64,000 nucleotides of DNA from an uncultured Eggerthellaceae bacterium (GTDB taxonomy: Bacteria > Actinomycetota > Coriobacteriia > Coriobacteriales > Eggerthellaceae). The stretch lies in assembly GCA_947566075.1 (NCBI GenBank), contig CANOIM010000004.1:62001-126000 (forward strand), in the 5' to 3' direction. The notes beneath the pieces were generated by a model. The model did not search any database and had not been told where the DNA came from. It saw nothing but the letters and a program-made list of their open reading frames with translations. Shown piece by piece: positions 1-8,893 of this stretch (position 1 is the stretch's first letter; each line of letters starts with the position of its first letter). The translations under genes were made by a program, and so were the position numbers.

Positions 1-2183
1 TGGCCAAGAAGCTTGATGAAGGAGCCATCGAAGGCACGCCCACCGTAGAAGGCGTGCAGGACCTGGTGGAAGAAACGCTGATCGAAAGCGGCTTCGTCCA
101 AACGGCGAAGGCCTACATACTCTATAGGGCAGAACGCAATCGCGTCCGCGATGTCAACTCCCGCCTGATCCAAACCCTGAAAGACATCACCTTCAGCAAG
201 GCGGCTGACTCTGACCTCAAGCGCGAGAACGCTAACATCAACGCTGATACTGCCATGGGCACCATGCTCAAGTACGGCTCTGAATCAGCGAAGCAGTTCT
301 ATGAGATGTGCGTGATCGAACCGAAGTTCGCCAAGGCTCACCGTGAGGGTGACATCCACATCCATGATATGGATTTCTACACGCTCACCACCACCTGCTG
401 CCAGATCGAACTCAAGAAGCTCTTCAAGAACGGCTTCTCCACGGGCCACGGTGTTCTGCGCGAGCCCAATGACATAGCCAGCTACACAGCTCTGGCCTGC
501 ATCGCCATCCAGTCCAACCAGAATGACCAGCACGGTGGCCAATCCGTCTGTGACTTTGACTACGGCCTGGCTGACGGCGTTCGCAAGACCTACCGGCGCC
601 TGTTCAAGAAGCACTTGGCTGAAGCGCTGGATCTGCTGACCTCCATCGAAGATGAGCGCACCTTCACCCAAGACATGCTGGCTGCAGTGGAAAGCGAAAC
701 GGGCGTTGTGGCCTCCCTTGACCTGGATGAGGCCTATGAGAAGAACCTCATAGCCAAGCTGGCTGAGGCGGGCATCTCTGAGGCGGATATCTCCACCATC
801 CTGGCCTACACCCAGAAGAACGCCACCCGTGACACCGATCGCACCACCTTCCAGGCCATGGAAGCTCTCGTGCACAACCTGAACACCATGCATTCTCGCG
901 CTGGGGCCCAAACCCCGTTCAGCTCCGTGAACTATGGCATGGATACCTCTCCCGAAGGCCGCATGGTCATCAAGAACATGCTGCTGGCCACCGAAGAGGG
1001 CCTGGGCAACGGTGAGACCCCCATCTTCCCCGTGCAGATCTTCCGTGTGAAGGAAGGCGTGAACTACAACCCCGAAGACCCGAACTATGACCTCTTCAAG
1101 ATGGCCATGCACTGCTCTGCCAAGCGCCTGTTCCCGAACTTCAGCTTCCTGGATGCCCCCTTCAACGCCCAGTACTACAAGGGCACCCCGGAAACTGAGA
1201 TCGCTTACATGGGCTGCCGCACCCGCGTCATGGGCAACGTCCATGACCCGAACCGCGAAGTAACCCCCGGCCGCGGCAACCTCTCATTCACCTCCATCAA
1301 TCTGCCGCGTTTGGCTCTGCGCGCCAAGGGAGACATAGACCTCTTCTTTGATCTGCTTGATGCCAAGCTGCAATTGGTCACGGGCCAGCTGGATGAGCGC
1401 TTTGAGATCCAGGCTCGCAAGCGCGTTTACAACGCTCCGTTCCTCATGGGCCAGGGTGTCTGGATTGACTCTGAGAACCTGAAGCCCCAGGATGAGCAGC
1501 GCGAAGTGCTCAAGCACGGCACGCTGACCACCGGCTTCATCGGCCTGGCAGAATGCCTTGTGGCCCTCACGGGCAAGCATCAGGGTGAATCGGAAGAGGC
1601 TCAGCGCCTGGGCCTTGAGATCGTGGGTCACATGCGCAGCTACTGTGACCGCATCTCCCAGGCGCGCAAGATGAACTACACGCTCATCGCCACTCCGGCC
1701 GAAGGCCTGTCCGGCCGCTTCGTCCGCATGGACCGTGAGCGCTTCGGCTCCATCCCTGGCGTGACTGACCATGACTTCTACACCAACGGCTTCCATGTGC
1801 CGGTGTACTACAACATCTCTGCCTTTGACAAGATCGAGATAGAAGCCCCCTACCACGCCCTTACCAATGGCGGCCACATCAGCTACATCGAACTTGATGG
1901 TGACCCAACGGAGAACCTGGAGGCCTTCGAATCCGTTATCCGCCACATGAAGGAAAGCGGCATGGGCTATGGCTCCATCAACCACCCTGTTGATCGTGAC
2001 CCGGTCTGCGGCTACAACGGCATCATCGGGGACACCTGCCCGAAGTGCGGCCGCTCTGAATCTGAAGGTGACCTTGGTTTTGAGCGCATCCGTCGCATCA
2101 CCGGTTACCTGGTGGGCACATTGGACCGCTTCAATGATGCCAAGCGCGCCGAAGAGAGCGAACGCGTCAAGCATCAGCTCTAA
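1..2183 (+). CDS. nrdD: anaerobic (class III) ribonucleoside-triphosphate reductase, 5' partial
   Basis: This is the glycyl-radical enzyme that reduces ribonucleotides to deoxyribonucleotides without oxygen. The reading frame is open to base 3, and the residues upstream of the GTG at 54 (AKKLDEGAIEGTPTVEGV) continue an ATP-cone regulatory domain, so the true start lies outside the window and 54 is not a start. The catalytic barrel contains EGDIHIHDMDFY near the beginning. The C-terminus carries the zinc cysteines (VCGYNG, CPKCG) and the glycyl-radical loop RRITGYLVG. The activase gene nrdG lies one gene downstream on the same strand. The identification is secure. Confidence 0.97.
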   Translation, partial: AKKLDEGAIEGTPTVEGVQDLVEETLIESGFVQTAKAYILYRAERNRVRDVNSRLIQTLKDITFSKAADSDLKRENANINADTAMGTMLKYGSESAKQFYEMCVIEPKFAKAHREGDIHIHDMDFYTLTTTCCQIELKKLFKNGFSTGHGVLREPNDIASYTALACIAIQSNQNDQHGGQSVCDFDYGLADGVRKTYRRLFKKHLAEALDLLTSIEDERTFTQDMLAAVESETGVVASLDLDEAYEKNLIAKLAEAGISEADISTILAYTQKNATRDTDRTTFQAMEALVHNLNTMHSRAGAQTPFSSVNYGMDTSPEGRMVIKNMLLATEEGLGNGETPIFPVQIFRVKEGVNYNPEDPNYDLFKMAMHCSAKRLFPNFSFLDAPFNAQYYKGTPETEIAYMGCRTRVMGNVHDPNREVTPGRGNLSFTSINLPRLALRAKGDIDLFFDLLDAKLQLVTGQLDERFEIQARKRVYNAPFLMGQGVWIDSENLKPQDEQREVLKHGTLTTGFIGLAECLVALTGKHQGESEEAQRLGLEIVGHMRSYCDRISQARKMNYTLIATPAEGLSGRFVRMDRERFGSIPGVTDHDFYTNGFHVPVYYNISAFDKIEIEAPYHALTNGGHISYIELDGDPTENLEAFESVIRHMKESGMGYGSINHPVDRDPVCGYNGIIGDTCPKCGRSESEGDLGFERIRRITGYLVGTLDRFNDAKRAEESERVKHQL

Positions 2184-2209
2184 CCATCCCGGATAGAAGG
2201 AAAAAGGCA

Positions 2210-2236
2210 AGGGGCGCGGTTCCAAGCTGCGCCCCT
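2210..2236 (+). terminator. hairpin after nrdD
   Basis: An 8-bp perfect GC-rich stem (AGGGGCGC/GCGCCCCT) with an 11-nt loop lies between the nrdD stop and mscS. Only CTTG follows, so there is no U-tract. It could weaken read-through from nrdD or protect the mRNA 3' end rather than terminate fully. Confidence 0.45.
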
Positions 2237-2247
2237 CTTGTAGATAC

Positions 2248-2820
2248 ATGGACCTCTCAAAGCTCGCAGATGCTCTTGAAGGATGGCTGAATACCATCCT
2301 TCATGTGGATTGGCTCAGCACCGTCATCACCATTATCGTCGTCCTAGGAGTGACCGCCCTCGTTGCCCATGGCACAAGCCGGTTCATCAAGAAGCTCCTC
2401 CACGCCGAGAAGGACTTGCTTCCCGCCTATAGCATCTTCGTGAACATCGGACGGGTGGCAGTTTGGATCATCGGCATCTGCGTCATCCTCTCCAGCTGCT
2501 TCAATGTCAATGTAGGAGCTGCGGTAACCGCCCTGGGCGTGGGCGGCATCGCTGTGTCCCTGGGCTTCCAGAGCACTCTTTCCAACCTCATCAGCGGGCT
2601 GCAGATAGCCATATCGAAGCTGATCGTCCCCGGAGACCACGTCAAGATCAGTGGCCACGAAGGTACGGTCACAGACATGACCTGGTGGAATACCACCCTT
2701 GTAACAACCCAAGGGGACAAGGTCATCGTTCCCAACTCCGTCATCAATACCAGCGCTTTGGTGAAGCTATCTGCTTCCCCTGAACCGGCCAAGGAAGCGG
2801 TGGTCACCCATGGCTCATGA
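2248..2820 (+). CDS. short MscS-family mechanosensitive channel
   Basis: A 190-residue membrane protein with three predicted helices (about residues 19-42, 60-82 and 88-120). The third has the Gly/Ala-rich pore-helix pattern of MscS (GVGGIAVSLGFQSTLSNLISG). It is followed by the beta domain (VPGDHVKISGHEGTV, IVPNSVI). The protein stops soon after the beta domain, so it lacks the C-terminal alpha/beta cage of the roughly 286-residue E. coli MscS. It overlaps nrdG by 11 bp, which suggests translational coupling within an nrdD-mscS-nrdG unit. The role would be osmotic pressure release; its place between the two reductase genes is unexplained. Confidence 0.85.
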   Translation: MDLSKLADALEGWLNTILHVDWLSTVITIIVVLGVTALVAHGTSRFIKKLLHAEKDLLPAYSIFVNIGRVAVWIIGICVILSSCFNVNVGAAVTALGVGGIAVSLGFQSTLSNLISGLQIAISKLIVPGDHVKISGHEGTVTDMTWWNTTLVTTQGDKVIVPNSVINTSALVKLSASPEPAKEAVVTHGS

Positions 2821-3346
2821 GCTGCGCCTCTATGGCACCGTAGAAGACACCATCGTAGATGGCCCCGGTCTGCGCTATGCAGTCTTCGTGCAGGGTTGCA
2901 CCCATGGGTGCCCCGGGTGCCACAATCCTGAGAGCCAACCTGCTGAGGGAGGCACCGTGAAACCCGTTCTGGATGTGCTCCAGGATATCCGCGCGAACCC
3001 TTTGATCCATGATGTCACCCTCACCGGAGGAGAGCCGTTCCAGCAGGCTGCCGCCTGTGCAGAATTGGCCCAGCAGCTCAAAGCAGAGGGCTATGGCATC
3101 TGGACGTACACAGGCTACCGCCTTGAAGACCTCATGGCCCAGGAAGACCCTGACATACAAAAGCTCATCAAGGCATCGGATGTGATCGTAGACGGCCCCT
3201 TCGTAGAGGCTCTCAAATCCCTGGATCTAGAGTGGCGCGGGTCATCCAACCAGCGCCTGATAGATATCCCCAAGACCTTGGCCCAAGGCGGCATCGTCCT
3301 TTGGACGCCTCCCACCTACACCCTAGAACGCCCTCCCTCTTGGTAG
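2810..3346 (+). CDS. nrdG: anaerobic ribonucleotide reductase activating protein (radical SAM)
   Basis: NrdG uses S-adenosylmethionine and a [4Fe-4S] cluster to put the glycyl radical on NrdD. The 178-residue protein has the early GPGLRYAVFVQGC segment and the CTHGCPGC cluster motif (CX3CX2C) at about residues 30-37, then TLTGGEPFQQ, the GGE motif that binds SAM. Its length is normal for the family. It overlaps the preceding channel gene and belongs functionally with nrdD. Confidence 0.95.
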   Translation: MAHELRLYGTVEDTIVDGPGLRYAVFVQGCTHGCPGCHNPESQPAEGGTVKPVLDVLQDIRANPLIHDVTLTGGEPFQQAAACAELAQQLKAEGYGIWTYTGYRLEDLMAQEDPDIQKLIKASDVIVDGPFVEALKSLDLEWRGSSNQRLIDIPKTLAQGGIVLWTPPTYTLERPPSW

Positions 3347-3419
3347 GCCATCCTCACCTGTTCCGTGTCTGCACGATGACGGCCTGAAATTCAAGTCTTT
3401 TTTTCGGAAAGGCCACCGG

Positions 3420-3425
3420 TATACT
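3420..3425 (+). promoter_or_regulatory. candidate -10 element for the 6S-like RNA
   Basis: TATACT stands about 7 bases before the point where the folded RNA at 3432-3600 would begin. A T-rich stretch occupies the -35 position, with no good TTGACA match. The assignment rests mainly on its position. Confidence 0.35.
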
Positions 3426-3431
3426 CGAAAA

Positions 3432-3600
3432 CGAGCCCTGCCCCGCCATTTTTCTGCGATGGACCGATGCATTTCCCAGGGGAGCTCTAGATCGCGGACG
3501 GAATGGGGATTCGTGCCCGTTGGTACGAAAGCCAGGAAGCCCGCTGCGAGCACCCACCTATCAAGGTGGGTTCATCCTGTTGGTGCGGGCAGGGCGTTAT
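3432..3600 (+). ncRNA. ssrS: candidate 6S RNA
   Basis: The nrdG-pknB interval holds no convincing ORF but folds as a long rod. The ends pair as GCCCTGCCC (3435-3443) with GGGCAGGGC (3587-3595). The stem continues as CGCCA with TGGTG around one bulged C. Inside, GCACCCACCT and AGGTGGGTTCA form a 7-bp hairpin (3553-3559 with 3564-3570). That CACCCACCT/AGGTGGGTTCA signature resembles, from memory, the conserved 3'-side hairpin of bacterial 6S RNAs, and the size of about 170 nt fits. 6S RNA binds RNA polymerase holoenzyme as a promoter mimic. No covariance model was run; the ends are approximate. Confidence 0.6.
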
Positions 3601-3619
3601 CTTCGTAAACCTCTCCCAA

Positions 3620-5605
3620 CTACCCTTCTGAGGGGCCCGGGGTATCTCCCCCGGAAGAGGGAGCCGGACCTTTGGATACCTCAATGGTCACGGTAGTCCC
3701 CTTCTCCACCCGCTGGCCTCCGCTGATACTCTGCTGCATCACCTGACCTGCTGGCGTGTTCTCAGAATAGTTGGATATCACGTTCACGTTGAGTCCCGCA
3801 TCTCGCATGGCGCTTTCGGCATATTGCTGAGAACTGCCCACCACGTTCGGCACGCTCACGGTGGTGTCTTCCTTGCCCTTAGATACCACCACGCTCACGG
3901 TCGTGTCTTTCGGCACCTTGCCGCTATTGGGAGACTGGCTGATGACGCAGCCTTCGGCCACGGAATTGCTGTATTCGCTCCCGGCCTGAGAGAGCTTCAA
4001 GCCCTCCTTCTCAAGCCGAGCACGAGCTGCATCCAAGGACATGCCGGTGATGTCAGGCACTTCCACTTGGTCTGTTCCCTGGGAGATGACCAGGTCTATC
4101 TTGGAACCCTGGGCGGCCTTGGTCTTGCCTGAGGGGGTCTGCTTCATGACCTTGCCCTCTTCCACCGTGTCAGAGTATTCCTTGGTGGTCTCGCCCACCG
4201 AGAACCCGGCCACGGTGATGGCCTTGCGCGCTTCATCCAGCGTCATGCCCACCACTTCGGGCACGTCTATCTCTTCACTACCCTGGGACACATCTATGTT
4301 GATCTTGGAGCCCTTCTCGGCCTTTTCGCCGCCCTTGGGACTTTGGCCCACCACGGTACCGGGCTCTGCGCTGTCATCGTAGACGTTCTTCACTTCGCCC
4401 ACCTTGAAGCCCGCTTGCTCTATCTGCACCTGGGCCTGATCAGCGGTCAGGCCTGTGACGTCAGGAACATCCAGCTTGTCTCCCCCGCCCAGACCGAAGG
4501 CGAAGATGCCCCCTGCAATGAGCAGGATAGCGGCGATGATGGCAACGGCGATGCCTGCCTTCTTCTTGCCGGACATGCCTTCTTTGTCAGTGCCCCCCCG
4601 GTAGCTGCGCGCAGCGCCGGTGCCCCCGGCCGCATGAGTGCCGCCCACCGCAGCGATGGGCATGGTCTTCGTAGGGTCAGCCCCCGCTCCCACCGCAGGC
4701 ATCACCCGCGTCTGAGCGCTGCTCAAGCCATCCGCATCCATGATGGGAACCGTAGCCGCAGCACTCAGGGGACGCCCCGCCAGGAAATCATTCAGAGCCT
4801 GGCGCATATCGTTGGCGGTGGCGAACCGACGGGTTGGATCTTTCTGCATGGCGCACAAGATGATGGTTTCCAGCTCAGGAGAGATATCCGGGTTGATGTC
4901 CCGGGGCGGCTTCGGTTCATCCTGCACCTGCATGAGGGCCACGCTTACGGCATCAGGGCCGTCGAAGGGAAGCGTGCCCGTGGTAGCCTCATAGAGCACC
5001 ACGCCCAGCGAATAGATGTCAGAGGCCGCCGAGAGATCCTTGCCCTGGGCCTGCTCGGGAGAAGCGTAATGGGCAGTGCCTAGCACCACCTGGGTCTTAT
5101 CGGCCGTGGAGTTCTTCGCCCGGGCGATGCCGAAATCCATCACCTTCACGTTGCCGTCAGGCTGGACCATGATGTTCTGAGGCTTCACATCCCGATGAAT
5201 GATGTCCTGCTGATGGGCAGCCGTGAGAGCCTGGCAGACCTGAGCGCCTATCTTGGCTACGGTGCGCTGATTGAGGGCACCGCGCTGCTGGATGGCGGTC
5301 TTCAGGTCAGAGCCACGGATGTATTCCATGACGATGTAATAGGTGTCTTCGTCATGGCCCCAATCGTAGACGTTCACGATATAGGGGCTCTGGAGATTCG
5401 CTGCGGCAGCGGCTTCCTGACGGAAGCGGCGAGCGAAATCAGGATCATCCGCATACTGCGGAAGCATCACCTTGACGGCTACCACACGGCCGAGAGTGGT
5501 ATCGGTTGCTGTGTAGACCTCGGCCATCCCGCCGATGCCGATGCGCTCGCCCACTTCATAGCGCCCGGCGAAGGTACGGCCGGTCATGGGGCCTTTTCCA
5601 GTCAC
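3620..5605 (-). CDS. pknB: PASTA-domain Ser/Thr protein kinase (PknB/PrkC type)
   Basis: A 661-residue membrane kinase that probably senses peptidoglycan fragments and controls growth and cell-wall synthesis. The cytoplasmic kinase domain (about 15-275) shows the glycine loop GIGGMAEVY, the VAVK lysine, HRDVKPQN and the DFG segment MDFGIAR. A Pro/Ala-rich linker follows, then one TM helix at about 350-370 and four extracellular PASTA repeats to about residue 640. The GTG start at 5605 is preferred because AAGGAG lies 6 bases upstream; an ATG six codons in has no comparable site. The C-terminal tail is Pro/Ser/Gly-rich. No phosphatase or rodA/pbp gene is adjacent, unlike the pknB locus of many actinobacteria. 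Confidence 0.95.
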   Translation of the reverse strand: MTGKGPMTGRTFAGRYEVGERIGIGGMAEVYTATDTTLGRVVAVKVMLPQYADDPDFARRFRQEAAAAANLQSPYIVNVYDWGHDEDTYYIVMEYIRGSDLKTAIQQRGALNQRTVAKIGAQVCQALTAAHQQDIIHRDVKPQNIMVQPDGNVKVMDFGIARAKNSTADKTQVVLGTAHYASPEQAQGKDLSAASDIYSLGVVLYEATTGTLPFDGPDAVSVALMQVQDEPKPPRDINPDISPELETIILCAMQKDPTRRFATANDMRQALNDFLAGRPLSAAATVPIMDADGLSSAQTRVMPAVGAGADPTKTMPIAAVGGTHAAGGTGAARSYRGGTDKEGMSGKKKAGIAVAIIAAILLIAGGIFAFGLGGGDKLDVPDVTGLTADQAQVQIEQAGFKVGEVKNVYDDSAEPGTVVGQSPKGGEKAEKGSKINIDVSQGSEEIDVPEVVGMTLDEARKAITVAGFSVGETTKEYSDTVEEGKVMKQTPSGKTKAAQGSKIDLVISQGTDQVEVPDITGMSLDAARARLEKEGLKLSQAGSEYSNSVAEGCVISQSPNSGKVPKDTTVSVVVSKGKEDTTVSVPNVVGSSQQYAESAMRDAGLNVNVISNYSENTPAGQVMQQSISGGQRVEKGTTVTIEVSKGPAPSSGGDTPGPSEG

Positions 5606-5714
5606 ATTGACTCCTTAGGTACACATCATCTTGTTCGTTTACGCTGCGTTTCAATGCGTGCAGGACATGATACCACGCCTGCCCTTAAGGGGGCGGATGA
5701 CGGACAACGGGTGG

Positions 5715-7295
5715 CTAGTGGCGGAAGTGCCGGTGCCCCGTGAAGACCAGGGCCACTCCCTTCTCATTGGCCGCCTGGATGACCTCTTCATCCCGGATGG
5801 ATCCGCCTGGTTCGATCACGGCTATCACGCCCGCATCTGCCAGCACATCGAATCCGTCCCGGAAGGGGAAGAACGCATCGGAGGCTGCCACGGCGCCCTT
5901 CGCCTTGTCTCCCGCTTGCTCCACAGCGATGCGGGCTGAATTCACGCGATTGGGCTGGCCGCCGCCCGCCCCTACGCTGGCATTGTCCTTGGCGATCAGG
6001 ATGGCGTTGGACTTCACGGACTTCACAGCCTTCCAAGCGAAAAGGAGCTCTTCCATCTGCTGAGCCGTGGGCTGCACCTCACCGGCCACCTCGAAGGTGT
6101 CAACCCCTTCGGTCACCGAATCAGAGACTTGAGCCAGCAGGCCACCTTCCACGCTGCGATACTCCACGGCCTGACCCGGTGCATTCACGCCTCCGGTGGA
6201 GAGCAGGCGGCAGTTGGGCTTGCTAGCGTACATCTCGCAAGCATCCCCGGAGAACTCCGGAGCTACGATGGCCTCCACGAACTGTTTATTGTCAAAGATG
6301 GCAGCAACGGTATCGCCTGTCACGGGACGGTTGAACGCCATGACGCCACCATAGGCAGAGACCGGGTCACACTCATGGGCCCGCTTGTAGGCCACGGTCA
6401 CATTCTCATCAACGCACACGCCGCAGGGGGTGAGGTGCTTCACGATGACACAGGCAGGCTCATCAAATTCGCGCACAGCAGCCCAAGCAGCATCCAAGTC
6501 AAGGTAGTTGTTGTAAGAGAGCTCCTTGCCCTGGAGCTGCAGCGCCTGAGCCAGGGTGGTGGCAGCGTTCGGGTAGTCATCCCGGGTGTAGAAGGCGGCT
6601 GCCTGGTGGGGGTTCTCGCCGTAGCGCAGGGATTGCTTCTTCTGAAGTCCCAGTTCTACCGAAGGAGCGAACGCATCTTCGGTGTCTTCGGCCAACTGAG
6701 CTCCCATCCAGCGAGAGATGGCCCCATCGTAGGCCGCTGTAGTGGTGAACACATCCAGCGCCAGCTTCTGGCGGGTCTCATAGGTGGTGCGGCCCTCGTT
6801 CGCGCGCATCTCTTCAAGGATGCCCTCATAGGTGCTAGGACGGGTAACCACGGCCACGCTGGCGAAGTTCTTCGCCGCAGAGCGCAGCATGGAGGGGCCG
6901 CCAATGTCTATGTTCTCGATGCAGGTACCGAAGTCAGCCCCGGATTCCACCGTCTTCTCGAAAGCGTAGAGGTTCACTACCACCATGTCTATCATCTGGA
7001 TGCCATGCTCAGCTGCCTGAGCCATGTGGCTGTCATCATCCCGCTTGGCCAGAAGACCGCCGTGCACCCGAGGATGTAGCGTCTTCACGCGGCCATCCAT
7101 CATCTCGGGGAACTGGGTGACCTCATCGATAGGGGTCACGGGCACGCCAGCATCGGCTATGACCCGAGCTGTGCCGCCCGTGGAGATGATCTGGCAATCG
7201 AACTCCTCCACCAGGGCTTTCGCAAAGTCAACGATGCCAGCCTTGTCTGTCACGGACATCAGAACGCGCTTGATCTTCGGGCTTTCCATGGTCAT
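5715..7295 (-). CDS. purH: bifunctional AICAR formyltransferase / IMP cyclohydrolase
   Basis: Catalyses the last two steps of IMP synthesis. The 526-residue protein has the N-terminal MGS-fold cyclohydrolase (KTLHPRVHGGLLAKRD) and the C-terminal transformylase (SLRYGENPHQAAAFY and the C-terminal GHRHFRH). It is the last gene of the pur cluster and begins 3 bp after the stop of the XdhC-like gene. Length and domain order are typical. Confidence 0.97.
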   Translation of the reverse strand: MTMESPKIKRVLMSVTDKAGIVDFAKALVEEFDCQIISTGGTARVIADAGVPVTPIDEVTQFPEMMDGRVKTLHPRVHGGLLAKRDDDSHMAQAAEHGIQMIDMVVVNLYAFEKTVESGADFGTCIENIDIGGPSMLRSAAKNFASVAVVTRPSTYEGILEEMRANEGRTTYETRQKLALDVFTTTAAYDGAISRWMGAQLAEDTEDAFAPSVELGLQKKQSLRYGENPHQAAAFYTRDDYPNAATTLAQALQLQGKELSYNNYLDLDAAWAAVREFDEPACVIVKHLTPCGVCVDENVTVAYKRAHECDPVSAYGGVMAFNRPVTGDTVAAIFDNKQFVEAIVAPEFSGDACEMYASKPNCRLLSTGGVNAPGQAVEYRSVEGGLLAQVSDSVTEGVDTFEVAGEVQPTAQQMEELLFAWKAVKSVKSNAILIAKDNASVGAGGGQPNRVNSARIAVEQAGDKAKGAVAASDAFFPFRDGFDVLADAGVIAVIEPGGSIRDEEVIQAANEKGVALVFTGHRHFRH

Positions 7296-7298
7296 CCC

Positions 7299-8288
7299 CT
7301 ATCTTCCCAATGACTTCTCGTGCTTTTCCTGCGCTTCAGCGCTATAACGCGCGCGATAGCGCACGTCTATCAGCTCCGCCACGATGGCGATGGCCAGCTC
7401 TGCCGGGGTCTTCGCCCCGAACTTGAGGCCGATGGGCCGCTTCACGCGCTCCCAATCCGCCTCAGTGATGCCTGCCGCCAATACCAGGTCATGGACCGTG
7501 GAATTCTTCCCCGCGCAGCCCATCATGCCCACATAGGCCACGTGATTCTCCAACGCCCAGATGCAGCTTTCTGGGTCGAACATATGGCCACGGGTGAGGA
7601 CGCAGACGTAGTCATCCGGGGAGGCCGTCAGATTCGCCAGCTCATGAAAGTCCCCGCCATGGAGCATCACCCGCTCAACCTCAGGAAAGCGCTCTTCGTT
7701 GAGGTACGCGGGGTCATAGTCAGCCACCTTCACCTCAAAGCCCACATGCTGAGCCAGCTTCGCTAGCTCAACAGCCACGTCTGATGCTCCCAGCAGCCAG
7801 ACGCGCACAGAACTGAACAGAGGGACGCTGGTCCAGATGAGCCCTTCGAACTGTTGATTGTGCATGGATGGCCCCCGAGTCACGTCCTTCATCTGGAAGG
7901 CATCCCGAGGACTGTAGGAGTGAGCGGCCAGGATATCCTTCGCATCGTTGCAGAAGAACAAGAAGGACTCCCCATTGGCAGAGCCCTCTTCTCCATACTT
8001 CTTCGTGACCTCGTTGTCAGTGTTGGACTGAGCGGCGTCAGCATCATAGACCACCTTGAACCCCAGCCAGGCCAGCTCTCCCGTATCCATAGCCTCAAGC
8101 GCCCGCTTCAATACGGGAATGTCAGCCGCGGTGAGCCCCCGGGTTATCTGCTCCAGAGAATCTGGGCTCAGGTGGTCATTACCCGCCGTAGCTTGCACGC
8201 TGAAGGCGGGGATATCCTCCGCCGAAAGCTGGGGAGTGCGCCCCGCTTCCAGCTCTTCGATGGCCTTTGTCAAGGCTTCGCGTCTCAT
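7299..8288 (-). CDS. XdhC/CoxI-family protein inside the pur operon
   Basis: A 329-residue protein whose C-terminal half (about 165-315) is the XdhC Rossmann domain: VWLLGASDVAVELAKLAQ, then RGHMFDPESCIWAL, VGMMGCAGKN and RPIGLKFGAKTPAELAIAIVAELI. XdhC-family proteins mature or insert the molybdenum cofactor of hydroxylases such as xanthine dehydrogenase. The N-terminal part (1-160) is not recognised. It overlaps purN by 4 bp and precedes purH by 3 bp, so it is built into the purine operon. No xanthine dehydrogenase gene is seen in the window, so its partner is unknown. Confidence 0.85.
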   Translation of the reverse strand: MRREALTKAIEELEAGRTPQLSAEDIPAFSVQATAGNDHLSPDSLEQITRGLTAADIPVLKRALEAMDTGELAWLGFKVVYDADAAQSNTDNEVTKKYGEEGSANGESFLFFCNDAKDILAAHSYSPRDAFQMKDVTRGPSMHNQQFEGLIWTSVPLFSSVRVWLLGASDVAVELAKLAQHVGFEVKVADYDPAYLNEERFPEVERVMLHGGDFHELANLTASPDDYVCVLTRGHMFDPESCIWALENHVAYVGMMGCAGKNSTVHDLVLAAGITEADWERVKRPIGLKFGAKTPAELAIAIVAELIDVRYRARYSAEAQEKHEKSLGR

Positions 8289-8893
8289 GCGATGCAGACC
8301 TTCCTTTCCTGGTTGATGCTCACGCGCCCCTCTGCTAGCAAGCGCAGCACCTCCGGATAGAGCACGTGTTCGGTTGCGTGGATGCGATCTTCTAGGGAAT
8401 CCATGGTGTCCGTCTCCAGCACGGGGACGGCGCGCTGGGCCACGATGGGGCCCTTGTCGTAGTCTTCATTGGCGAAATGCACCGTGACGCCGGTGACCTT
8501 CACTCCGGCTTCCCAGGCATCCTGGATGGCATGGGCGCCCTTGAACGAGGGTAGCAGCGCCGGATGCAGATTGAGCACCTTATCAGGGAACGCATCCAGC
8601 ACCACCGGCGTGAGCTTGCGCATATATCCCGCCATCACCAGATATTCCGCCCCCGCTGAGCGCATCTCATCCACGATGCGCTCATCAGCTGCCTGAGGAT
8701 CAGCGTAGACGCTACGGTCAAAGGTGCAGGCAGGAATGCCTGCCTTCTCCGCCCGTTGCAGGCCGAAGGCATCAGGGCGGGAGGATATCACCCGCACCAC
8801 TTCCACTGGTAGGCCGCCTTGGATGGCATCCAAGATGGCCTGGAGGTTGGTGCCACTGCCGGAGAGCAAGACGCCTATCTTCAGCGTGCTCAT
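8285..8893 (-). CDS. purN: phosphoribosylglycinamide formyltransferase
   Basis: Transfers a formyl group from 10-formyl-THF to GAR. The 202-residue protein shows the GSGTNLQAILDA loop near the N-terminus and the catalytic segment HPALLPSFKGAHAIQDAWEAG followed by TGVTVHF, the usual order for PurN. It overlaps purM upstream and the XdhC-like gene downstream by 4 bp each, an arrangement typical of translational coupling. Confidence 0.96.
   Translation of the reverse strand: MSTLKIGVLLSGSGTNLQAILDAIQGGLPVEVVRVISSRPDAFGLQRAEKAGIPACTFDRSVYADPQAADERIVDEMRSAGAEYLVMAGYMRKLTPVVLDAFPDKVLNLHPALLPSFKGAHAIQDAWEAGVKVTGVTVHFANEDYDKGPIVAQRAVPVLETDTMDSLEDRIHATEHVLYPEVLRLLAEGRVSINQERKVCIA

Noticed and set aside
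285..1244. Long open frame on the minus strand opposite nrdD
   Set aside because: It is the antisense shadow of a conserved gene, with His/Val/Gly-rich composition and no recognisable motif.
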